DNA of 5,763 nt from Bacillota bacterium (GTDB lineage: Bacteria > Bacillota > Clostridia > Acetivibrionales > DSM-2933): the NCBI GenBank assembly GCA_023441845.1, contig JAEZNF010000556.1, positions 1 through 5,763 on the forward strand, written 5' to 3'. Both the position numbers and the translations under genes were made by a program. Below are positions 1 to 5,015 of the stretch, piece after piece. How positions within the stretch are numbered: position 1 is the first letter of the stretch; each line of letters opens with the position of its first letter. The notes beneath the pieces were generated by a model. It worked only from the letters and a program-made list of their open reading frames with translations. It was not told where the DNA came from and searched no databases.

Positions 1-40
1 ATATGTTAAAGTGCACTCAGATTCCCTGGGACTTTATTGG

Positions 41-75
41 TAAAATTATTTAAGGATAATAGCTAAAATTATTTA
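41..75. repeat. 12-bp direct repeat upstream of the Rhs gene
   Basis: TAAAATTATTTA occurs at 41-52 and again at 64-75, 23 bases apart, roughly 70-100 bases before the Rhs start codon. The outer flanks GGTAAA (39-44) and TTTACC (72-77) are also inverted, so 39-77 is at once a direct repeat and an imperfect dyad (10 of 14 positions pair). It could be a regulator-binding site or simply AT-rich noise. No strong promoter hexamer pair was recognised in 1-143. Confidence 0.35.
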
Positions 76-130
76 CCGCGACTTAATTCTAAATAAATAG
101 ATTGGCTTCCATAGAACAGCATCGTAATTA

Positions 131-136
131 GAGGGG
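131..136 (+). promoter_or_regulatory. Ribosome binding site of the Rhs gene
   Basis: GAGGGG lies 7 bases before the ATG at 144. It supports 144 as the real translation start of the Rhs gene, so the N-terminus is original and was not created by truncation. Confidence 0.6.
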
Positions 137-143
137 TAAAGAT

Positions 144-716
144 ATGAAGATTGGGTTTATGTTGAAGCTGGCTAAAAAATTCGGAAAATCGGTTACAGGT
201 GCAAAGAAATTCGTGTTGAAATCGGGCAGCCTCAATAAGCTGAAAAAGCTGAATAAGGCCATGAAGGCACGAAAGAGGCTTGCTTTGGATAAATTTAAAA
301 AGCTCAGGCAAAGAATGTTCCGCAATATGAAGCCCGGATTTTTAAAATGTAAGATTTTAAGAGCCGAGCCTGTGGATTCGGTTACAGGTGAAGTTGTGGT
401 GGAGCAGCAGGACTTTTCTATTCCTTCAAGGATACCTTTGGAATGGAACCGTTATTACAGCTCACACAGCCAACGTATAGGGGTATGCGGCCGCGGTTGG
501 GAGACTTTAGCGGATGCAAGGCTGGAATTTAACGATAACAATACTGTTGTGTTCTATGACGGAACTTGCGCGCCGTCATATTTTTACTCCATACCGGATG
601 AAAAGCCTGTATATGAGCCTGTAGACGGAGGTGTGTTCCAAAAGGAAAACAAGCACTATACCATAAGAGTGAAAGAAGATTTAATATACTACTTTTTAAT
701 ACCCCAAACGCGGTAA
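144..716 (+). pseudogene. Rhs/YD-repeat protein, N-terminal fragment (frameshifted)
   Basis: This is the 190-codon N-terminal part of an Rhs family protein. Such proteins form a large YD-repeat shell around a C-terminal toxin and act in contact-dependent or secreted interbacterial competition. Residues 1 to about 68 are strikingly basic (many K/R, with motifs such as KKLKKLNK) and show no signal peptide or PAAR domain. From about residue 74 the start of the Rhs core (DUF6531-like) is clear: PVDSVTGEVVVEQQDF, then PLEWNRYYSSHS and GRGWE. The frame ends at TAA 714-716, but homology continues without a gap in the frame 1 base back, entered at the T5 run 693-697, where six Ts would restore YYFFNTPN. 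A 1-base deletion, a sequencing error or, less likely, frameshifting explains this. The rest of the gene is also damaged, so a pseudogene is the best reading. The ATG has a good ribosome binding site at 131-136. Confidence 0.8.
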
Positions 717-1385
717 AGGAAATTACCGTCGATTACATTTCCGATTTATGCGGAAACACCGTCCGTTTTATACGTGATAAGAACGGCTTGAAGGAGATTA
801 ACGAATCGGGCGGCAGGAAAATCAGCATAGTATCCCAAAACGGCTTAATTGAAGCAATGTCCCTTATTTACCCGTACAGGGACTCTTGCCTTCTGGTAAA
901 ATACCGGTATGAAAACACAAACCTAATAACAGTATATGATGCTTTGAATTCGCCGTACAGATTTCTTTACCGGAACAATCTTCTGGTGCAGTATACCGAC
1001 AGAAACGGTTTGTCGTTTTATTATGACTATGACAGGTATGATACCGACGGACGCTGTATCCATGCGTGGGGAGACGGCGGCCTGTATGATTACATGTTCA
1101 AATACAAGGAAGAAGAAAACATAACCGAAGTAACCGATTCATTAGGAAACACTTCATACATAAAGTACGACCACCGCTATATGATAATTGAGGATAAAGA
1201 TCCGGCAGGCGGCGTGACAACCTATGAATATGACGAGGCAGGACGCACCGCTGCTGTTACAGACCCTGACGGTAACCGCACGGTATATGAATACGACAGG
1301 CGCGGAAACTTCATAAAGCTTACCAGACCGGACGGGAAGGATATAGTTTCAGAGTATGAAGCAAATAAACCGATAAGGGTTAAGG
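695..1385 (+). pseudogene. Rhs/YD-repeat protein, middle fragment (continuation after frameshift)
   Basis: This is the direct continuation of the upstream Rhs fragment in the -1 frame. It starts FNTPNAVKEITVDYISDLCGNT before the first possible start (TTG at 788) and has no ribosome binding site of its own. It carries typical Rhs core sequence: YTDRNGLSFYYDYD, then HAWGDGGLYDY, then three consecutive YD-type repeats (TDSLGNTSYIKYD, DPAGGVTTYEYDEAGR, DPDGNRTVYEYDRRGN). Homology stops at about [12 protein letters not shown]. After that the frame runs out of register through the DNA that encodes the core end in another frame, and it closes at TGA 1427-1429. The residues after about 1383 ([12 protein letters not shown]) are therefore meaningless. 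The abrupt join marks a large internal deletion. Most of the YD-repeat shell, several hundred residues in intact relatives, is missing. Confidence 0.75.
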
Positions 1386-1604
1386 CTTTTGGATACCGAC
1401 GGAAATGTTGTCTGGGCTGCGAGATATGATGCATTGGGTAGCATTGTGAGTTTGCCGGCTAACCGGGTGGATAATCCAATCAGGATGCAGGGACAATATT
1501 TTGACTCGGAAACTGGGCTGTATTATAATAGGTTCAGGTATTTTGAGCCATTGTTAGGCGCATTTATCAGCCAGGATCCCCTGGGTATACTAAATAAAGG
1601 GTGA
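1386..1604 (+). pseudogene. Rhs repeat-associated core, C-terminal end fragment
   Basis: Read in the frame of 1386, this piece encodes [18 protein letters not shown], then [37 protein letters not shown], and a stop at 1602-1604. This is the conserved end of the Rhs-associated core ([18 protein letters not shown]..[11 protein letters not shown]), the segment after which self-cleavage frees the variable toxin domain. It has no start signal of its own; the TTG at 1389 is not preceded by a Shine-Dalgarno sequence. It is out of frame with the middle Rhs fragment. The usual follow-on GGxNLYxY is missing, and the reading ends in ILNKG and TGA, so no toxin tip and no recognisable immunity gene follow. 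It is almost certainly the tail of the same ancestral gene, brought close by deletion. Confidence 0.75.
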
Positions 1605-1712
1605 GTAACTTTAAAATATTACGGCTGCTATTCCAACAAATCAAGAGGTCTACGCAAAAAGGAAGATATTGATGACATTACCTGCGGATATATTGTAAAG
1701 ACGTCTATGCCT
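1605..1712 (+). mobile_element. Small remnant of an IS91-family transposase gene
   Basis: In the same frame as the Rhs core end, just past its TGA, the DNA reads LKYYGCYSNKSRGLRKKEDIDD before reaching a stop at 1713-1715. The pattern RYYGxYSNxSRGxRKK is known to me from the C-terminal half of IS91-type (HUH, Y2) transposases, just after the catalytic domain. Only about 25 residues match. The catalytic residues, both IS ends and the rest of the gene are absent. It has no start codon or ribosome binding site. The join with the Rhs end suggests that an element inserted into or recombined with the Rhs gene and was then deleted. The call rests on one motif from memory, so it is moderate. Confidence 0.5.
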
Positions 1713-1809
1713 TGAAGGCTAATCTTATCTTAGAATATATTTCATTTCAACTCTTTCAACTAACCGAATTTAAATATTGATTGCTTTGAAATCAAGTATT
1801 ACAACATAG

Positions 1810-1847
1810 TATACATTTGGTATATATTTTTTAATACCAAATGTATA
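1810..1847. repeat. Perfect 14-bp inverted repeat (hairpin)
   Basis: TATACATTTGGTAT (1810-1823) is the exact reverse complement of ATACCAAATGTATA (1834-1847), with a 10-base T-rich loop. The stem is AT-rich and has no U-tract after it, so it is a poor intrinsic terminator. It could be an operator, a transposition relic or a weak transcript end. Confidence 0.55.
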
Positions 1848-1866
1848 TTCCCATATTTAACCATTA

Positions 1867-1881
1867 AGGTATATTATACCT
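1867..1881. promoter_or_regulatory. 15-bp palindrome, possible operator
   Basis: AGGTATA-T-TATACCT is a perfect 7+1+7 dyad. It lies 13 bases upstream of a TTTACA hexamer (1895-1900) and shares the GGTAT/ATACC core with the hairpin at 1810-1847, as would be expected if one dimeric regulator bound both. The bound protein is unknown. Confidence 0.35.
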
Positions 1882-2033
1882 GTATTAAACAATGTTTACA
1901 TCGGCTAACGCTTTTGATAATTTAACAAAAATTGAAGCTCCAATATTATATCGGTAAATTTTATAACTTCTCCGAAGCTAGCGATTATTCATATATATGG
2001 TGCACGTAAATATTGAGAAAGTGGGGACAAGCA

Positions 2034-2552
2034 ATGAAAACATCAGTGAGCAATATTCTTCCTTCAATAACTCCTATAAACTTTAAATGCATGGAGAATG
2101 CTGCACTTTTGATAGAAAACTATCTTGAAGAAGTAAAGAAAGAAATTTAAAAACTGCCGGTAACAAATTATGTATCGAGAAACTTGTTAGAATATTGAAA
2201 TCATCGAGGAAGATGGATAGAGAAATTATGCTTGTCGGAATGAATCTTGAATGCCATACACTAGATCATGCTTGTGCAGATTTATTAAAGAACAGTCATT
2301 TAAAAGTAATAAATGTTAGTGTTCCTGAGATTACTGCATTCGGTAATGATTATTCCTATCCGCATAACCTGAAGGAGCTCCTTTTAAGGAGAAAATTCGG
2401 AAAAGGAAGTGTATTGATAGGCATACAAATTGGCGGGAAAAGTCATAACAAAGGAAATGATCTTTGAATCATAAGTAAATAGTGAAAAAGTCCTTCAATC
2501 AAAAGGGCTTCAAGCTTTTATTGTATTGCGAAAAAGTGAGTACCTTTTTTAG
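2034..2552 (+). pseudogene. SIS-domain sugar-phosphate isomerase remnant (GmhA-like)
   Basis: This is a decayed gene read across at least two frames. From ATG 2034 (GGGG at 2023-2026, 7 bases upstream) a 38-codon frame includes MENAALLIENYLEEVKKEI and stops at 2148-2150. One frame over, from 2150, reading continues KTAGNKLCIEKLVRILKSS, DREIMLVGMNLECHTLDHA, ITAFGNDYSYPHNL and GSVLIGIQIGGKSHN to TGA 2465-2467. A third frame then gives VNSEKVLQSKGLQAFIVLRK (2475-2534) and ends at 2550-2552. The order matches a SIS domain of the sedoheptulose-7-phosphate isomerase (GmhA) type: KILLCGNGGSAADAQH, then LTAIGNDY, then GDVLIGISTSGNSxN, then AKxKG plus a hydrophobic strand. The usual substrate-loop GNGGSAAD is replaced by VGMNLECHTLD and STSGNS by QIGGKS, so the protein would probably be inactive even if repaired. 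The true family would use sedoheptulose-7-phosphate for heptose synthesis. Confidence 0.55.
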
Positions 2553-2632
2553 CTTTTTGTATCTTTTGAAATGATCAGGGATGTACTGGAAAAAGGGTTA
2601 ACAAAGGAAATAAGATAGGCATATTCAAAAAA

Positions 2633-2647
2633 GGGGCTGTTGCAAAA
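2633..2647. mobile_element. Possible solitary insertion-sequence end
   Basis: GGGGCTGTTGCAAAA resembles the terminal inverted repeats of some IS1182-like elements that I remember. No partner copy in inverted orientation and no transposase for it exist in the window, so at best it is a one-sided relic. GCTGTT/AACAGC (2636-2641 and 2656-2661) also pair around it. The rest of 2553-2670 shows no gene. Confidence 0.25.
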
Positions 2648-2670
2648 CACGCCTTAACAGCATTGCAAAG

Positions 2671-2722
2671 CAAAAAACAGCATGTAATTACAGCTAACAC
2701 TGCAATTACATGCTGTTTTTTG
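2671..2722. terminator. Strong bidirectional intrinsic terminator
   Basis: CAAAAAACAGCATGTAATT (2671-2689) pairs perfectly over 19 bases with AATTACATGCTGTTTTTTG (2704-2722). After one mismatch, CAG/CTG can add three more pairs. A T6 run ends the right arm and an A6 run begins the left arm, so it can act on both strands. It insulates the decayed region on the left from the cardiolipin synthase promoter on the right. Confidence 0.75.
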
Positions 2723-2766
2723 TTATAATAAATTTAAATGGCATATTTGTCAATTAAACAAACTTT

Positions 2767-2795
2767 TTGGGGATTATATACGTATACTTTATAAT
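2767..2795 (+). promoter_or_regulatory. Likely sigma-A promoter for the cardiolipin synthase unit
   Basis: A perfect TATAAT at 2790-2795 lies 17 bases after TTGGGG (2767-2772), a weak -35 box that keeps TTG. The spacer contains the palindrome TATACGTATA (2777-2786), which could bind a repressor. Transcription from here would give a leader of about 70-80 bases before the start codon. The alternative -35 TTGTCA (2747-2752) has no good -10 at the right distance. Confidence 0.45.
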
Positions 2796-2871
2796 GACAT
2801 TCAGGTGTTTGAAAGGGAACGACAGGAATATTCTTGTGAATACATAAGGAATACTTTAAAAATTCAAAGAG

Positions 2872-4416
2872 ATGGTGAAAATGAAACTTTTCAGAAAACT
2901 ATTATTTCACAGAGTTGCATTTGTATTTATTGCCCTAACCATACAAGTTTTGGCTATAATAGGTGTGATACTTAAATTTAATAATTACTTTGTTTATTTC
3001 TATGCATTAAGTCTGCTTTTAAGTATGGTTGAAGTGTTGTGGATAATAAACAAGCAGATCAACCCTGTATACAAGACTGTATGGATTATACCCATTCTGC
3101 TGTTCCCGATTTTCGGCGGGTTATTTTATTTGTTTTTTAACGGTAACAGGCTGAGAAACCGCCAAAAACTTAAAATGAAGTCTGTGGACGAAAAAATGCG
3201 GACTGTATTGGTACCCGCACGATTTACACAGGATTCAATGAGATTGCAAAACGAATATGCATTAAGCCAGTCAAAATACATCAGTGATTATGCCTGCTGT
3301 CCGCCATACGGCAATACTGTGACACAATACTTTCCGGATGGAGAAATGACGTTTGAGCATCTTATAAAGGAGTTAAAGAAAGCTGAACGCTATATATTCA
3401 TGGAGTATTTTATTATTGAGGAAGGTGAAATGTGGGATAGTATACTTGAAATCTTAAAAGAAAAGGCATCAATAGGTGTTGATGTTCGGGTTATATATGA
3501 TGATATAGGCTCTCTGCTCACTTTACCATATAGATATGATAAAAAGCTTGAAGCTATGGGGATAAAGTGCTGCGTTTTCAATCCGTTGATTCCATTGCTG
3601 TCTCTAAAGCTCAACAATCGTGATCACCGAAAGATTGCAGTAATTGACGGTCATACCGGCTTCACCGGCGGGATTAATTTAGCCGATGAATATATAAATA
3701 AAATCCAAAAGTACGGCCATTGGAAAGATTCGGCGATAATGATAAAAGGTGATGCCGTATGGAGTCTGACAGTAATATTTCTGTCCATGTGGGATTATAT
3801 AAGGGGAATAGACGAGGACTTTACCCGATTTAAGTATAATACCGCAAATGTCAATTCAATAGATATTGACGGGTATGTTCAGCCGTTTACCGATAATCCT
3901 TTAGATGGTGAAGCCGTTGGAGAAACGGTTTATCTAAACCTGATTTATAAAGCAAAGAAATATGTTTATATTACATCGCCATACCTTATAATTGATAATG
4001 AGATGATAATGGCATTGTCTTCGGCTACTAAAGGAGGCATTGATGTCCGTATAATTACTCCGTATTACAGCGATAAATGGGTTGTTCATGAGGTTACCAG
4101 GTCTCACTATAATGTCCTTATTGAGAGCGGAGTAAAGATTTATGAATATCTTCCGGGATTCATCCATTCCAAAACATATGTGGTAGATGATGAATACGGT
4201 GTTGTAGGCAGTATAAACATGGACTTCAGAAGCCTGTACATGCATTTTGAATGCGGTATATGGATGTATAATTCAAGCAGCATCAAGGATATGAGGGAAG
4301 ATTTTTATAATACTTTGAAACTGTGCAAGCAGATAAGCATGGAAGATTTAAGAGGGATCAGATGGTACAGAAAACTACTTCGGATTATATTGCGGGTATT
4401 TGCCCCTTTGATGTAA
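2872..4416 (+). CDS. cls: Cardiolipin synthase (phospholipase D superfamily)
   Basis: This integral membrane enzyme is expected to condense two phosphatidylglycerol molecules into cardiolipin and glycerol at the cytoplasmic membrane. At 514 residues it is full length for bacterial Cls. Hydrophobic segments at about 15-35, 38-58 and 68-89 form the N-terminal membrane region with the typical PILLFPIFGGLFYLFF turn. Two phospholipase D HKD motifs are complete: HRKIAVID (H252, K254, D259), followed by GxTGFTGGINLADEY, and HSKTYVVD (H432, K434, D439), followed by GSINMDFRSL. MEYFIIEEGEMWDSIL near 177 and the IYDDIG at 208-213 are also typical. Start choice is open: ATG 2872 has only AAAGAG right next to it, whereas ATG 2881 is preceded by GATGGTGA (2871-2878) and may be the real start (511 residues). 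A likely promoter lies at 2767-2795, and the downstream zinc-ribbon gene is probably co-transcribed. No damage is seen. Confidence 0.93.
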   Translation: MVKMKLFRKLLFHRVAFVFIALTIQVLAIIGVILKFNNYFVYFYALSLLLSMVEVLWIINKQINPVYKTVWIIPILLFPIFGGLFYLFFNGNRLRNRQKLKMKSVDEKMRTVLVPARFTQDSMRLQNEYALSQSKYISDYACCPPYGNTVTQYFPDGEMTFEHLIKELKKAERYIFMEYFIIEEGEMWDSILEILKEKASIGVDVRVIYDDIGSLLTLPYRYDKKLEAMGIKCCVFNPLIPLLSLKLNNRDHRKIAVIDGHTGFTGGINLADEYINKIQKYGHWKDSAIMIKGDAVWSLTVIFLSMWDYIRGIDEDFTRFKYNTANVNSIDIDGYVQPFTDNPLDGEAVGETVYLNLIYKAKKYVYITSPYLIIDNEMIMALSSATKGGIDVRIITPYYSDKWVVHEVTRSHYNVLIESGVKIYEYLPGFIHSKTYVVDDEYGVVGSINMDFRSLYMHFECGIWMYNSSSIKDMREDFYNTLKLCKQISMEDLRGIRWYRKLLRIILRVFAPLM

Positions 4417-4445
4417 TATATAATTTAAGTATATAAATATTTTTT

Positions 4446-4451
4446 AAGGAG
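4446..4451 (+). promoter_or_regulatory. Ribosome binding site that fixes the zinc-ribbon gene start
   Basis: AAGGAG lies 8 bases before ATG 4460. The in-frame GTG at 4451 overlaps this site and cannot use it, so the protein starts at 4460. Confidence 0.75.
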
Positions 4452-4459
4452 TGTTTCAA

Positions 4460-4852
4460 ATGAATGGCATCAGAAGATTTATGGCGGGAAGGTATGGAAT
4501 TGATCAGCTTTCTATCGCCATTTTCATGCTCTCGGCTTTATTATCGTTAATTGCAGGCATATTAAGGCTGCCTGTTTTATCTTATATAGGCAATGCTCCG
4601 TTACTGATAATTATTTACAGAACCATGTCCAAAAATATTGAAAAGCGCAGAATGGAAAATTATAAATTCTCAATGCTCATGAGCCCGGTTTATTCATGGC
4701 TTTTAAAGACAAGGAAACGTATTTCGGACTCAAAAACTCATAAATATTTCAGGTGTCCAAACTGCAAAGCAGAATTAAGAGTTCCAAAAGGAAAAGGAAA
4801 TATTGTTGTCACCTGTCCGAAGTGCAGAACGGAATTCAAAAGAAAAACATAA
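4460..4852 (+). CDS. Small membrane protein with C-terminal zinc ribbon
   Basis: This is a 130-residue protein of unknown function. It starts with a short basic segment containing GRYGIDQLS, followed by two hydrophobic helices (about 16-35 and 38-54). A basic linker follows, then a C-terminal zinc ribbon CPNC-x16-CPKC (C99, C102, C119, C122) that would bind one Zn(II) and faces the cytoplasm if both termini are inside. Similar short two-helix zinc-ribbon proteins occur in clostridia, as far as I recall, without an assigned role. It begins 43 bases after the cardiolipin synthase stop with no terminator between, so the two probably form an operon. That suggests, but does not show, a link to membrane lipid or envelope function. 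The gene looks intact and shares the low G+C content of its neighbour. No terminator hairpin follows. Confidence 0.85.
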   Translation: MNGIRRFMAGRYGIDQLSIAIFMLSALLSLIAGILRLPVLSYIGNAPLLIIIYRTMSKNIEKRRMENYKFSMLMSPVYSWLLKTRKRISDSKTHKYFRCPNCKAELRVPKGKGNIVVTCPKCRTEFKRKT

Positions 4853-4877
4853 AAAGATTCGGTGATGGAGGTATATT

Positions 4878-4973
4878 ATGAAAAGGTCAATGATGCAAAT
4901 TTATGTATTAGGAAAAGGGAAAGCTATAGGAGTTTTTTTACTACAAAAGGTATAATGCCCGGGCAAATGCAAA
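4878..4973 (+). pseudogene. N-terminal remnant of a VOC/PhnB-like (glyoxalase-fold) gene
   Basis: ATG 4878 has a very good ribosome binding site (GGAGG at 4867-4871, 6 bases upstream) but opens only 25 codons. MKRSMMQIYV matches the usual start of PhnB-like VOC proteins (MKKSMMQIYV..., then EAIEFYQKAFNA). In the next stretch, KAIGVFLLQKV and a stop at 4953-4955 are followed one frame over by YNARANAN, which fits a broken AIEFYQKAYNAR. The remaining roughly 110 residues of the family are missing. The frame 4955-5029 (MPGQMQISGMVKENYIEEGD...) may be another scrap of it or chance. The role of the intact ancestor is unknown, as this superfamily is diverse. This fragment is not expected to make a functional protein, though its strong translation signal may still be used. 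Confidence 0.5.
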
Positions 4974-5006
4974 TTAGTGGTATGGTTAAAGAAAATTATA
5001 TTGAAG

Positions 5007-5013
5007 AAGGTGA
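5007..5013 (+). promoter_or_regulatory. Candidate ribosome binding site of the LuxR-family gene
   Basis: AAGGTGA precedes three in-frame GTG codons at 5010, 5016 and 5022. The AAGG core is 5 bases before 5016 and 11 before 5022, so 5016 fits best. Confidence 0.45.
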
Positions 5014-5015
5014 CA

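Larger units (their letters stand above)
1714..2033. other. AT-rich intergenic stretch without a recognisable gene
   Basis: Stops are frequent in all + strand frames and I recognise no protein similarity. The stretch contains two perfect dyads, listed separately (1810-1847 and 1867-1881), a short palindrome GCCTT-G-AAGGC at 1709-1719 on its left border, and weak promoter-like hexamers: TTTACA at 1895-1900 with TAATTT at 1918-1923, and TTGAAG at 1932-1937 with TAAATT at 1955-1960. Either pair could have driven the decayed gene at 2034, but neither is strong. Confidence 0.5.

Noticed and set aside
32..60. Promoter with GATAAT at 55-60 before the Rhs gene
   Set aside because: No acceptable -35 hexamer lies 16-18 bases upstream and the area is uniformly AT-rich.
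69..325. Two overlapping reverse-strand frames opposite the Rhs start
   Set aside because: They lie on the opposite strand of a clear Rhs N-terminus, lack good ribosome binding sites and show no recognisable protein similarity.
189..390. 13-bp direct repeat TCGGTTACAGGTG at 189-201 and 378-390
   Set aside because: Both copies are coding (Ser-Val-Thr-Gly) and two copies about 190 bases apart are compatible with chance; there is no other sign of duplication.
788..1429. A separate 213-residue gene starting with TTG at 788
   Set aside because: Rhs homology extends upstream of 788 in the same frame back to the T5 run at 693-697, there is no ribosome binding site, and the last residues are an out-of-frame reading of the core end.
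1714..2033. CRISPR array or small structured RNA in the AT-rich gap
   Set aside because: No regularly spaced repeats occur, and the two dyads do not form a known riboswitch or RNA family that I recognise.
2034..2552. An immunity gene for the Rhs toxin, expected just downstream of an Rhs tip
   Set aside because: The toxin tip is absent and the recognisable landmarks fit a SIS-domain isomerase better.
3390..4245. Reverse-strand frames inside cls
   Set aside because: They are shadows of a full-length cardiolipin synthase with both HKD motifs intact on the + strand.
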